Assembly: GCA_023548195.1 (NCBI GenBank)
Contig: JAJHZJ010000121.1
Span: 1,364,220 to 1,428,219 of the forward strand
Length of the DNA stretch: 64,000 nt
Direction: 5' to 3'
Origin: Bettongia penicillata ogilbyi
Lineage: Eukaryota > Chordata > Mammalia > Diprotodontia > Potoroidae
Shown here: one piece after another, positions 9,966-21,439 of the stretch
How positions within the stretch are numbered: position 1 is the stretch's first letter
Layout of the letters: each line of letters starts with the position of its first letter
Translations under genes and position numbers: made by a program
The notes under the pieces: generated by a model
The model's database searches: none
The model's input: only the letters and a program-made list of their open reading frames with translations
Told to the model about the DNA's origin: nothing

Positions 9966-12699
9966 TGACATTCTGGAGCTTTTGCTGCAACTCATACCCC
10001 AGGTGTTTATTAAAACTTAAAACTGCACTAAAGCTTTTGGGGCACCCTCTCTATACAAGTAAGTGTAAGACAAAATAAAATGTAAATACGTAAAAGAGTT
10101 ACAAACAAATTAGGTGTTGTGTGAAACCATGAGTAAAAAGAATTTTTGACTGAGGGCTTGAGCTAAGTTAAAGGCTCACTAGAATTCTAGCAAATTGAGG
10201 GTCAGTACTGTAGAACGAAGGTTCTGTGTTGGCAATTTCTATATTAGTCAACAGGTGAAGAGTGTTTTAGGGTTGGCTGTGTAGGCACAGTGTTTGGGCT
10301 TTTCCCCGAGAGTGGATAAGTAGGAACATCATTCCTAGTACATTTTCAGGGTGGAGGGGTATGCTTGTTAAACTAATAAAATAATTATTAATCAAAATAG
10401 GTACAGCTGACAGGTTAATAATTAAAATCTTATTTAAGGCAAAATTCAATGTAGAACAAAATTTAAAGACATACAAGCATGTAAATTAATATGCAGTTAC
10501 TTAAAGATTATTAGACTACATCCTCACTTCCATATCCTTGAAAATTTGTACTTTCTTTTAGTTAAATTGCCTCTGGTTATTAAAAAGTCCCCAGGCTCCT
10601 GCCTCCTGAGATAGCTTTAAAGTACAAATGGCATTTCTTCAGGTATCTGTGTTAATTAAGATCTGTTGGTAACATGACATCCTTATGCTTTTGCATAACT
10701 CTTATTGTTAAATCTTATCTAGTCCTCCTTAAAGATAGTTACCTTGTTCAGGCAATGTTCCTATTTAAGAGGTCCTATTTTATGAGCCTATTGTGTCTCT
10801 TGATAATTTCTTTTCTAGACCCGAAACAGAAAATATGTGGGAAAAAAGATTATTATATATCTTTTCCTCCATTTTCATAAAGTCAACATCTAATTTCATA
10901 TTTTTAATGTGAGAAAGTCACTATAGCAACCAGATTGTTAACTTGCTTAAATCACTCATCTATCTTCCCTTATTTATCAATATTGAAATAATATTAAATC
11001 AATTTACTCCTAAGACTTGTAGTTTGTTTTTTTTTTAACAACCTATCTATATTTTAAAGGAACCAGACTTTTTCCTTGGATTATTTTAAACATATTTGAA
11101 TCAGTGCAACAGTTATAATTTTCACTCACTCCACTATTATGAGAACACTTTTCTCAAAAATTTCAAGTGTGGATAGTATAAATAAGACTCTTGCAGATCT
11201 TCTTATAGACTCTAGGACTTTAGAAGAAAAGAATGTGAAAAAAAGTCTTTAGGACATTTTCCCTTCTCAATTAGGGGGGTATCAGGAATTGTAGGGAATG
11301 CAGTAGTGATTGGGGATGCCTTTAGTAGATGCAGTAATTATGTAGAGAACCAGGACTCTGAGTGGAGTCCTTGCCCTGGAAGAGAGAGGGTCTTCAGAGA
11401 ACAAATCACCCATTGAAGAAGAGAATTCTTTCTTCAGACTGTCTCCTGGAGTTCCTGAGAACACAGATATACCAGGTTACTAAAGTCTCCTTTCTGGCAA
11501 GGACGTTTTCAATTCCAGAGCCCAGTAACAACTTTACTTTATCAGGTGGGAGAAGGTAATCTAAGAATATCTCTAACATGGAATCCTCCATGATATGAGG
11601 AAGTCTGAGTGGGTGATTGGGATGGCAATAGAGGAGTTTAGTTACAAGAAATGAGTCAGAGTTTTGGGTAAGCTGGTGGTGGGGTTATAGAGATTCTTTG
11701 GTACTTAACCAGAAAAACCCTGCAGATAGAGTCATACCTGCATGTGGTAGGGAGTTGACAGTAACGAATATAGATGTTTAATGAAATTATTTAGTGTTCA
11801 GGGATAAGACAGTAGTCAATAAACAGACTAATGCATGCATGGAACCTTGTATTTTATGTTTCTAAGGTATGGGAGTGATCCCAGAGTTTGGAGTAGGGTT
11901 AAGTTTATAGGTAGGGGTTAAGAAGCTTCAATTATGGTAAATTTGATGGGCAGTAAGTGAGGCAGCCAATTCAAATTCTTAAGTAGGGGAAAATAGTTCC
12001 CTGATCTCATAGTAACTAGAGCTAGAATAAATACGGGAAGTGTTGTTGTGGTTTTGTTTTGTTTTAGCGACCAGGGAATTCTAGATAAAGGGCAGAGTCT
12101 GTTTAGTAGACCCCCAAGTTCTTCTTTTTGGGAGATTTCAGAATAACTTTTCTCCCCAGGAACTCTCCAGGGTCCTAGAAGGCCTCTGACTTGACCTGAT
12201 TCATGAAACTAAGATACTCTGCCTTTCCGACTGAGATACATAGTGCCTCTGCTAACCTTGGACCCTGTAGTACTGACAAAATATTTTGGGGACCAACTGC
12301 CTGTTCATGTTGATTGACTTTGGCGAATTCATTAATAACTCAGATAAGTATTCTTAATTGCTGCCTATCCCAGCAGTGTTCTAGTCAGGTATAAGGAAGG
12401 AAGGTTGACTCTTACATCTTAACACAAGTCTTATTTAAGGCATATCTGTGATATGAAACATTAAAATTTAGAGCTTAATTTCAGAAAACAGTAGAAAACC
12501 TCAACACAGATGTGCAAAATATATAGTAATTACTGGGTTTCTGGTTCTTTTTGAGAAATTATGATAATACTGACAAAAAATACCCTTAAATTTAGTTGTG
12601 GTTTCTACCACGGTCTAGAATGAGACTTCCAGAATGAGAAGCAATTTTACTTTACTAAAGAAAATAAAATCAGTTGTTCTCTAGAGTCCTCTTCCATTA
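9966..12699. other. Long unclassified block
   Basis: About 2.7 kb in which I recognise no SINE, L1, L2 or hAT signature, although the flanks are dense with them. The part at about 11240-12300 is less AT-rich and has short open frames of about 60 codons on both strands (11282-11464 and 11406-11591 on the minus strand, 11362-11559 on the plus). None has a recognisable product. It could be unique DNA or an unfamiliar element. Confidence 0.4.
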
Positions 12700-13040
12700 G
12701 CACATTGTGTTATGGAGTTGACCCTAGATTCTTGAAGTCTTTGGAAGCGGTGCATAAGCCCTGGCATAGCCTACGAAACTGGACAAATATTTGAGTGTGA
12801 GCCAAGTGATCGACTGTGTGTCTGTTGTATGAACACTAGCCTAGGTCACTTTGTGGAAGCTCATCACCTGCACAAATTGGCTTATTACCAACCAACAGAT
12901 TGGTTGCAGGGTGATGAATTTTTGTGTCTTGATGATACACAAAGAACATTTATCGAGTCCTAGATGAGTTATAATTTGCATTGGTCAAGTGAGGAACCCC
13001 ATTAACAAAATTACAAATCTTTGAAATAATGTCCTGTCAT
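12700..13040 (+). repeat. Possible interspersed repeat, class unknown
   Basis: A moderately GC-rich segment ending 'gtgaggaaccccattaacaa' then 'aattacaaatctttgaaata'. This ending resembles the 'tttcctcacc...aatgaaatcacagg' tail of the marsupial SINE variant at 13325-13490, so it may share a LINE-type 3' end. This is inference from resemblance only. Confidence 0.3.
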
Positions 13041-13324
13041 ATTTATTGACATACTTTATTATTAAACCAAGTGATGTACCTTCCCTGAAGTTAAAAGTTA
13101 AATACTTTTTTTACATTCTAGTTTTGGTTTGCATTGTTTAAAAAACATTCTTCTGGGGTGGGATGAGGCAGATAAAATGGATTTGTCAACTGCCATTACT
13201 TATTATATCAGTTATTCACTAATGTTGAAACTGCCACTACAGATAATTACATGTCCATAATTTCCCCATCACATAGCCAGTAAATGGTATGAGGTAATGT
13301 GGGTCATGAATTTTAAAAAAAAGC

Positions 13325-13490
13325 TTGAAAGTTCCTCCTTCAACACATTCTAGATGTTACTCTAGGGAAATCACTTAACCTTTTATTTCCTTTGGCAACT
13401 CTCTGAGACTATATAAATTGCAGAGAGAGCTTCCTCACCAGAAATTCCTTATGCAAATAAAATCACATAACTGGACCCATCCCCCTATGA
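13325..13490 (+). mobile_element. Marsupial CORE-SINE variant, 3' part
   Basis: 'gggaaatcacttaacctttt' is followed by 'ggcaactctctgagactata' and 'aattgcagagagagcttcct', ending 'gcaaataaaatcacataact'. The 'caactctctaagactata' and 'cctcacc' blocks mark a subfamily distinct from MIR3. Confidence 0.6.
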
Positions 13491-14552
13491 CACCCCCATC
13501 TATATACCTTTTAGTATCAACTACTTGGCACGTTTTCATTATACATATTTTTGGTTCTACATTATTAATGAAACTGTAATTTTCCAAGTAAATATAAGGT
13601 GCATTACTGAAGTGAAGAAGGGGCAAGGGAGGGAAAATTAGGACATAATTATAATTTGTTGGTTTGAGAGAAATAATATGACTTTTATCTTTGAGAATTT
13701 ATATCCTTAACTTATTTTTTCAGCTTCATTTTACGTTGAGGGATTTTTCATAATATAATCATTAGACCGTATAACATTTCGAAATGATAGGCAGCTGAGA
13801 GCCAGTCATCCCTTAGGGATGGGAAGGAGGATGGGGCATGCATAAAGAGTGAGGAGATTAAGGAACTCATTCAGGAATCCCGTCCCTTCCTCAGAGTAAT
13901 TAAGCAGTATATTTAGAGTTTTCTGAGTGAAGCATTGTCAACTTCCTGATACTAAGTGGACATGATAGTGATACAAAGTATTTACAAGTATAGCTTTTGT
14001 GGTTTGTGAGTGTGTAATGCAGTACCTTTTAGATTATTGGGGAGCAACTATGGCTATCCTTACCCTCTCGTTATTTATTCTCCCTCTCTGTGCGTTCAAA
14101 ATAGATGTTTTACAAAATCTGCCCAAAAATCTTGGGTCTTACTAAGTAATGTAAGTAACAATAATAGATAAAGAATTTAGATAAAGGAAAATAAATTTTT
14201 CTGACTTGTCTCAGTCTTTAGATATCTTTCCCTTGTTATCTACCAACCCCACTAAGTCCACTTTTAAAGACTTAAATATAAATTGATTTTTCTTGGTCAT
14301 TATCATTGTGATCATCATTTCTTCTTGGTCTGTTTGCCTGATTCTCTAGGAATCTGTATTCTTCAGATCTAAGCTGCCTTTATCTCCAAATAATTTTCAG
14401 AATTAATCTCTTTTTTCCCTAAACTTTTTGTTTCTTCTAGATTAAATATCTGATTTCTCAGTGATCAGCACTGAGACCTCTCTTCAGGAAGATCACAAGA
14501 CATCAGGATCAGATTTACTACCATCTCTAATTATAAATGTATAGATTTTAAA
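13491..14552. other. Unique sequence, nothing recognised
   Basis: No gene or repeat signature found. Confidence 0.45.
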
Positions 14553-14589
14553 GTGTGTGTGTGCGTGTGCGTGTGTGTGTGTGTGTGTG
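14553..14589. repeat. (GT)n microsatellite, imperfect
   Basis: GT units interrupted by GC at two points. Confidence 0.95.
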
Positions 14590-14599
14590 AAGGGGTCAT

Positions 14600-14776
14600 T
14601 GAAGTTACTTAGATCATCCCCTTGTTTAATAGATGAAGAACCTAAATCCCAGAGAAGTAAAATGATTTGCTCAACCTCAAAAAAGATTTGCTCAAATGAT
14701 TTGTCATAAATGTGGGGGAATTAACACCAGAGTCTAGTTTCTCTGACTCACAGTTTATTGGTCATTCCACTGAGAT
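14600..14776 (-). mobile_element. MIR3-like CORE-SINE
   Basis: Antisense order: 'agatcatccccttgtttaat', 'agatgaagaacctaaatccc', then 'ccagagtctagtttctctga'. A short internal repeat of 'gatttgctcaa' (about 14664 and 14686) looks like a local duplication. Confidence 0.7.
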
Positions 14777-15051
14777 CAGGGAAAAAAAGTAACTGCACAG
14801 AATGTATCTCACATTATGACCCACCTAGTAAGGGGCACTTCACTGCAAGTATTATGTGTGCTTCAGAACTTCATGTATTTAAAAATATTTGAAGATGAGG
14901 TTAGCGATAATTTAAAGGGTCTGTAAGTGAAGATGTGTCCATAAAGGAAGGGCAAGTTGAGAGTAGGTGTCCATAACTATATTCAGATGTATGAAAGGAT
15001 ATTATGAGAAGGCTTCTAAGGTGCTCTTCTCAGTCTCTACAGAGTACGGGA

Positions 15052-15358
15052 GGGCATCTAGATGGTGCAGTGGATAGAGCACCAGTGCAGGAGTCAGGAG
15101 GACGTGGGTTCAAATCTCACCTCAGACACTTGACTGTCACTAGCTGTGTGACCTTGGGCAAGCCATTTAACCCCAAGTGCCTCATCCTGGGTCACCTCCA
15201 GTTGTCCTGATGAATAGTCAGTCACTGGCTTCAGATGACTCTGGAGGAGAAGTGAGGCTGGTGACCTGCACAGCCCTCCGTCACTCAAAACAAAGTCAAG
15301 TGCAAGTCATATCATCATTTCTCTGATGGTATGGTCTTCTTCAGCAATGAAGAATGAA
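15052..15358 (+). mobile_element. tRNA-derived SINE with RTE-type 3' tail, full length
   Basis: The head carries a perfect pol III A box tggtgcagtgg (15063-15073, fits TRGYNNARNNG) and a B box ggttcaaatct (15107-15117). The tRNA-like head is followed by 'ctgtgtgaccttgggcaagc'. The second half, 'ggtcacctccagttgtcctg' through 'gtcatatcatcatttctctg' to 'atggtcttcttcagcaatga', is the tail that marsupial SINE1-type elements share with RTE LINEs. It is among the best preserved SINEs here and could be transcribed by pol III. Mobilisation by an RTE LINE is known for the family, not shown by this sequence. Confidence 0.85.
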
Positions 15359-15504
15359 CACACAGATAGCAAGACAAGATAGCATATGTCTAAAATGCAG
15401 AAAGATCAAAAGACTTGTGGTTTCTGGGAGGCTGTTAAACACTCAGACTACCAAGGGATGTACAGCATAAGGATTGCTTTTTGGAGGACTCTTTAAAGGT
15501 AGTT

Positions 15505-15620
15505 GTTCATTCGTTCATTCAAGAATCTTATTAAGTGCTTGTTATTTGTAGAATATTGCCTAGACACTTGGGAAAATACCAAGTTTATTTGAGTTAGAGT
15601 TCCTATCTTAGAATTTAACC
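15505..15620 (-). mobile_element. L2-like LINE 3' tail
   Basis: 'tcattcaagaatcttattaa' and 'gtgcttgttatttgtagaat' followed by 'gacacttgggaaaataccaa' is an L2 end read antisense. Confidence 0.5.
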
Positions 15621-15735
15621 ATTTATCTTGGGTGGTTTAGGAACTATCTTGCTTGAATTTATTATTTATGGAACAGATGACAATTTGAGGTAGACCTTTC
15701 AGTGCAATTACTCTATGATAGCACTAAGCATTTAC

Positions 15736-15782
15736 ATAGAGGTTTTTAACCTGGGGCCCTTAGTGGTTTGTAGACATGAATT
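15736..15782 (-). mobile_element. hAT-like element fragment (family 1)
   Basis: 'gaggtttttaacctggggcc' resembles the terminus of the short hAT family seen at 19709, 22509, 55917 and 56579, entered from its other end. Only the terminus is preserved. Confidence 0.4.
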
Positions 15783-17118
15783 AATTAAGCCCTCTGACTT
15801 TTATGACACCCTTGTGCATGGGTAACAAGCAGTTAAAGATTTTACTTCCCACTGGTGAAATAAACACAGCTGCCTGTGATGCAGTACAGCCCAAAATTCC
15901 CCCCACCCCCACATCTGTTCCCTTTCCAATAAAAAGAAATGGAGTTCAGTTACATGGATCATATTCACAGGCATGTCTACCCTCTTCTGAGATTCTTTAT
16001 CAAGGGGCAAAGAACAAAAAGTTATGTTTTGAAATATTCTTTAAAATATTCAGATATGCCCTTTTAGTCTTTCTATGGTGACTATGAAGTACTGGAATAT
16101 TGTATGGAATGGAAAAGTCAGTAGTTAGGTTGATACACTTTTTTCACATTATCAGGATTTATTCTTCCACACAACACGTCTCTTTTTTTAACTATTAAAA
16201 TTTCTGTAATTATGATATGCCAAATTTCCATGAAAGGATCTTAGAAAAATGAGATTCCTCCAATTTGCATTAATTTTCCACAACTTAGATTGTCTTTTTA
16301 ATGGGCATAATTGAATAACTGTGAATTTTATAGTGTCTTATAACCCTTTTAGAGGCATTGTCCACATTGCCTGTTAGCTTTGGTTCTAATTAAATGCTAA
16401 TAACATTTTAGCAATAAATAATATATGCAATTATTATTAATGATACTTTAAAATAATAAACCAAGTTTTGATTAACCTACTAGTTTTTGACAATTTACCC
16501 TTATTTCAGCCTATGGTCTCATTAATCATTTCTAGACCATACTAATGGCCAGTAGTTAATTCAGGCAGAGATTTAACTGAAACTTATCTTTATATTATCT
16601 ATGAAAAATGTTTGCTCATCAAATTAATAGTGTAAGAAAGATTGCTTGGTGAAATATTTTTAAGCATTTAGTATCATTTGCATCTAAATGGATCTTATCC
16701 ATTGGTTGAAGATCTTTGGTTCTCTATTCAATAGCATATTGTTGGCATTGAACTATAGTTTTAAAATACTGTGTAATAATGGCATTTTACCATCCTTCAA
16801 TTACTTTATATCAGTAAGATTTTGCTAAACTGACTACATTCAATTCCTGGTTCTGCAAAATTATGATTTATATTTAAATTCTATTAGGTCATCCAATATC
16901 ATAGTTAAAATGAGGCTAAATATTCTTCTGGTTTTATCTAGTGGATTAGAAAATAGATTTTAGAATTCTCAGTTTTAAAAACAGATATTTTCTAAAGGAG
17001 AAATAAAAATGTGTATGATTTTATATTATGTTGAAATAGCCCTTCATTGCTAGATTTCAATTAGCTGCTTTCCTGACAAATATTTGGCCTAAAATGCTGA
17101 AAATTTTCTATTAATAGT
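15783..17118. other. Unique AT-rich sequence
   Basis: No gene seen. A TAAT-rich block at 16330-16700 is listed as a possible conserved non-coding element. Confidence 0.5.
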
Positions 17119-17133
17119 TTGAGACTCATTTTA
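17119..17133. repeat. Left target-site duplication of antisense L1
   Basis: ttgagactcatttta; its partner is at 17560-17574 with one mismatch. Confidence 0.85.
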
Positions 17134-17559
17134 TTTATTTTTATTAGCTAATTTATTTATTTTTAGTTTTCAACATTCGCTTTCATAAGTTTCAAATTTT
17201 CTTCTTCTCCCTCCCAAGGATGGGATGCAATCTGATATAGGCTCTATACATACATTCCTATTAAACACATTTTCACATTAGTCATGTTGCATGGAAGAAT
17301 CATAATGAATGGGAGAAACCATGAGAAAGAAAACAAAACAAAATAGAAAATAGTCTGTTTCGCTCTGCATTCTGACTCCATAGTTCTGTATCTGGATGTG
17401 GATGGCATTTTCCATCATGAGTCCTTTGGAATTGTTTTAGGTCCTTGCATTGCTGAGAAGGGCTAAGTCTATCAAAATCAGCCATTGCACACTGTGGCTG
17501 TTACTCTGAACAATGTTTTCCTGGTTCTACTCACTTCACTCGGCATGAGTTCATGTAAG
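17134..17559 (-). mobile_element. L1 LINE 3' end, 5'-truncated, with target-site duplication
   Basis: Read antisense. It runs from 'agttttcaacattcgctttc' through 'gtagttctgtatctggatg'-type 3' UTR sequence to 'cctggttctactcacttcac' and 'cggcatgagttcatgtaagt', the reverse complement of the L1 3' part also seen at 7692-8432. It is flanked by ttgagactcatttta (17119-17133) and ttgagacttatttta (17560-17574), which match at 14 of 15 bases. This is the mark of target-primed reverse transcription. Confidence 0.9.
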
Positions 17560-17574
17560 TTGAGACTTATTTTA
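17560..17574. repeat. Right target-site duplication of antisense L1
   Basis: ttgagacttatttta; its partner is at 17119-17133. Confidence 0.85.
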
Positions 17575-17742
17575 GAGTTTAGTATTTAAAAATTCCCCCT
17601 CCAAAATAATTGAATATGTAATAAATGAAAATTTGAAAAATAGCCAATATATAATCACTGACTTGGGAGCATAACAGTTACATTTTATTAGACAATTACT
17701 CAAATTATACCTAATATCTTAAAAATAATCTTGTTTCTAAAA

Positions 17743-17913
17743 TGTTACATTTAGGGCTGGCAGAAACATTGAAAGTCTTCTCATTCAAGCCCCTCATTTT
17801 ATAAATCAGATGACTGAAGCTCAGAAAGGTTAAGTGATTTTCCCAAGGAAGCACTGAAGTTAGTGGTGGAGCTGTGATTCTAACTAGGTCTTCATCCTCC
17901 ATAACTCTAAGTA
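17743..17913 (-). mobile_element. MIR3-like CORE-SINE
   Basis: Antisense: 'gaaagtcttctcattcaagc', 'ccctcattttataaatcaga', 'ctcagaaaggttaagtgatt', 'ctaactaggtcttcatcctc'. Confidence 0.8.
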
Positions 17914-18319
17914 TTGTATCTTTTCTTCAGGGAAATGTGTTACAGATAAAGAAAAGGCAAAAGATGAAATTAGTGTGACATTAAAACATATATTGATTTT
18001 ATAGCATATTTAAATATGTAATTTTCAATTTTAAATAAAGTTTTATATTATGGAAGGTATTATAAACTCCCATGTGTAGGAAGTGAAAGACAGAGATGGG
18101 AAGAACTCTGACCTTCTTAACTTCCAAACAAGTGTAACATCCCCAAATATCTGCACCTCCTTATCTAACCTTCTTTTCCTTAGTACTTAAAACAAATCAT
18201 GTTTCTGTATATTTTCTTTCTTTAGTCTGGTAAGATAATCATATTGAATTCTTATGACATTACTCAAAAGAAATTTGATAATTTTTAATGTAGAACAATA
18301 ATATAATTGTTAACACAAA

Positions 18320-18545
18320 TAGTAATAAGCTAACATTTATATTGTACTTGAATATTTGCAAAGTGCTTTTCATAGATTATATTATCTCCTCTTCACAACA
18401 ACCCTGTGAGGTAGAATTATTGATATCCCCATTTTACAGATGATAGAACTGAGGTTGAGAGAAATTAAAAAATGAATTGTCTGATATCAGATTCAAACTC
18501 AGGACTTTCTGACTCCAAATCTATCACTCTACTACCCTATCTTGT
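18320..18545 (-). mobile_element. MIR-like SINE
   Basis: Antisense: 'tatttgcaaagtgcttttca', 'cttcacaacaaccctgtgag', 'gtagaattattgatatcccc', 'attttacagatgatagaact'. Confidence 0.8.
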
Positions 18546-19655
18546 GGACAAGTTACTGTTTTGTTGGGGGATTTTTCCTGATTAGAATTCAAAGCAACTT
18601 GTGTGCAATGGCCCACAGATCCAGATCTCATTCTTAGAGCAAACAGAGAGCAGCTAATGATTAGTTAAGTTTAGAAAGAGGTGGCAATGCTGTAGCTTCT
18701 GTCTGGTGTGATTATAGAATAAAGAGTTCCACGAGTGAATTTCCATATTCTGGAGCTTACCTGGTTAAGTACTAAAACTTTTATTTAACAGTTTTTATTA
18801 GGAATCTTTCTAAAATACATTACATTTCCTCCAGCCTTCTTAAACAGAATGTACTAACTATAATTTGACCTTTTCCTTGATGACTAAGAATGATCATTAT
18901 TAAAGTAGATTGTACTGCATGCTTATATAGTGATGTTCTTGAGATATTGAGAAGGGTAAGGTTGTTTGCTTATTTTGTAAATGGTCTCAGATTGCTATGT
19001 GTTTAATTCTTATGTTTGTTTTTTATAATTTTTCTGTCTTTTCACATATTATGAGCTCTTAGGTTGTTTTTTCCTTCTGCTATCAATCTTTTTGGACCTG
19101 GTCAGATTCCCACCTGCCTCCCACCCCCATTTGGTCACTTCTAATCTCTTGTGGTTTGGGTAAAACAGCTAGGCTTGCTGGGATTATGTGCAAAGTAAGA
19201 AGAAAGGGGCCAAGATTGAGCTCTTGTGGACTTCTATTATGTAAAGCTAAAAAAATTTCATGCATATACTTTGTGCCTTCCATTTTAGCTACATGGAAGC
19301 TTTTGGTGCTTCCCACTTGGTCTTTGATGTGTTCTGAGGAATTGAGGTCCCCTCACAACTGACTCTGGATGAACAAGATTATCATTGTATTAGAGATTAT
19401 TTTCTGCTTGTCACCTGATCCCAGAGCTATAACTTGTAGTTTAACACTCAAATATATAGTTAGGATTTTAAAAGGCAATGTGCTGTTATATAATAAATAT
19501 TCAAAGATAGTCCTGTCTCTTAATTTTTGGTTTTGCTAATACTTTTGAAATGATACTCCTAGTTATGTGATTTCTTGAGTATCTTCTGCAGTTGCCTTTA
19601 ATCAAAACATTAATATGACCTCTGTAAAGGTTTTGTATTTGGTAAAGAAGTCAGG
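18546..19655. other. Unique sequence, nothing recognised
   Basis: Short open frames at 19083-19316 (-) and 19156-19362 (+) overlap on opposite strands and resemble no known protein. Confidence 0.45.
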
Positions 19656-19661
19656 GACAGT

Positions 19662-19708
19662 TAAATTATAAGATATAGAGCTTGAAAGAATCTTGGAGAA
19701 CATCTATT
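19662..19708 (-). mobile_element. MIR3-like SINE fragment interrupted by hAT
   Basis: 'atagagcttgaaagaatctt' and 'ggagaacatctattct' match the antisense MIR3 end up to the position equivalent to 'atctagtcc', where the hAT element begins. Confidence 0.6.
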
Positions 19709-19897
19709 CTAATGGTTTTTAACTTTTTTTATGTCATGACATGATAGTGGTCAGTCTAGTGACCTTTGATCCCCTCCTCAGAAAATATTTTAAATGCATA
19801 AAAATACATAATATTGCAAAGGAAACTAAGTACATTGAATTATAATCATCAAAATATTTTTTAAAAAAAGTTCACAAACCCCCCAGTTGAGAACACT
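19709..19897 (+). mobile_element. hAT-like non-autonomous element (family 1)
   Basis: The left terminus is 'atggtttttaacttttttt'. The body reads 'atcccctcctcagaaaatat' and 'tttaaatgcataaaaataca'. The right end is 'gttcacaaaccccccagttg' then 'agaacac'. The ends are imperfect inverted repeats (ggttcttaac type). It has no coding capacity and would have been moved by a transposase made elsewhere. Confidence 0.65.
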
Positions 19898-20067
19898 AAT
19901 AAGAACGTGGGAATTGAGAGCTACAGTGTTAGTTATTGTTTTAAAGTAATCAACCTAATAATCTACTAATTATAACTGCAGTTATAGATTATGGGTGGAT
20001 TAAACCATTTAACCAGACCATTTTACCATTTAATTGTGGTTACATACCTACATTAATATATGCATAG

Positions 20068-20205
20068 TTTCAGATCTGGAAAGGATTTAGAGATCACTCA
20101 GGTAAACTCTTCATTGTGTAAATTAATAAACACAGCCAGATAGGTGAAGGGATTTTCCCGGAGTATTTAAATGATTTGCATATCAATTAAAATTTTGGTT
20201 CCCTA
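20068..20205 (-). mobile_element. MIR3-like SINE, diverged
   Basis: 'cagatctggaaaggatttag' with 'agatcactcaggtaaactct' is the antisense MIR3 end. The rest is decayed. Confidence 0.6.
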
Positions 20206-20482
20206 ATCACTGAAAGTTTTGAGAAATGTGGCTAACAAATGCTTTCGAGTTCTTCAGAGAACTATGCTATTTCTTTTTTTAATTTCTCAGAGTGAATGTA
20301 AAATAGTATTTGTTTCTGTTTGATCAGAAACCCTGAAGGTCTTCCCCTCCCAGATTGATTTTTTTTTTTAACCAGGTAAAGAGGCCATTCTCTCTGCTTC
20401 ATTTCTTACCTAGCTTTAATCGCTGAGTGGGCATTGGCATTATCTTAATCAAACAGACATAGAAAAGACCTTAGTTTAAAAA

Positions 20483-20690
20483 GGCCAAGGTCTCCCACTG
20501 CATCCAGGGCCATCTCCAGTCATCCTGATCTACATTTTGCCGCTGGGTGCACATGGTTACAGAGGAGAAAGTGAGAGTAGTGACTTTGCACAGCTCTTCC
20601 TCACTTAAATCCAGTTCACTTGCATGTCATGGCATCACCTTCCTCATGCCGTGGTCCTCTTCGAGAACGAACAACAAACAAGAACAATAA
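20483..20690 (+). mobile_element. SINE RTE-type 3' tail, head missing
   Basis: 'ggtctcccactgcatccagg', 'gccatctccagtcatcctga', 'gcatgtcatggcatcacctt' and 'cctcttcgagaacgaacaac' match the 3' half seen at 15160-15358. The tRNA-like head is absent, so this is either a 5'-truncated SINE or the 3' end of the partner RTE LINE. Confidence 0.75.
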
Positions 20691-20699
20691 CAATTCCTT

Positions 20700-21302
20700 C
20701 ATTATAGATTTCAAGTAACAATTTTACAGGGCAGATGATTTAATTGCTAATTATATTAAGAATGTGGAAATTTTTAAAGAAAATGAATTTTATCAAATAC
20801 TAATAAAAGGTATATGCCACTTATTGCATTTTGTTCATTATTGGCAACTCTGTAAAACTATTATGTTTCAGAATAGGTGAACTCCCTTTTACAGTAGATT
20901 GTCTATCAAAATTATTCAGTTTCCCTAGAAAATGTAACATTCTTAGAAAGAGTTTCTTTATCTGGGGTTCCCTATTCCTGGGAAATCTCAGGTTCAATCC
21001 AAAGGGAAAGACATCATTCTTTGGAACCCTCCCATCTCGAATTCCACTAGGAGTAGTTAGATTGGAAGTGAGACAGAAATAGCCAATGGGTTGAGCGTGA
21101 TTATGGATTTAGAGGAGCTCTTTCTTTTGCTTCTGGACTCTCAGACTCCTGGTCTTTGGGTTTCCAGTTCATTCCTTATGATATCTTTGCTCTCTGGGCC
21201 ACAACTCCTAGGTTTCTAACACCTCTATCCTCAACAGATCATCTAAACATACCCTTTTGACCCAGAATTTCCGGGATATTCTGGATAAGGGGAAGGAGGA
21301 AC
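20700..21302. other. Unique sequence, nothing recognised
   Basis: No gene or repeat signature found. An open frame at 20831-21082 (+) has no recognisable product. Confidence 0.4.
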
Positions 21303-21425
21303 AAGGAGCAGCTGGATACACAACTTAAGACTTCTCTAATGAGCTGTTTGGTGTATTAGAATGAGCTCCAGATGAGTCAGGAGACTTGGGTTTTATGTCC
21401 TTTCTCATGTCACTAATCAGCCATG
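21303..21425 (+). mobile_element. tRNA-SINE fragment, diverged
   Basis: 'gagcagctggatacacaact' and 'ccagatgagtcaggagactt' with 'gggtttta' resemble the head of the marsupial tRNA-SINE, and 'catgtcactaatcagccatg' resembles its core. Confidence 0.45.
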
Positions 21426-21439
21426 TTTCTTAGCTCAAG

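Noticed and set aside
9966..12699. Endogenous retrovirus or LTR element
   Set aside because: I found no paired LTR-like direct repeats, primer site, or gag/pol-like translation, so it is left as unclassified.
15052..15125. tRNA gene
   Set aside because: A and B boxes are present, but the sequence continues into SINE core and RTE-type tail; the acceptor stem does not close.
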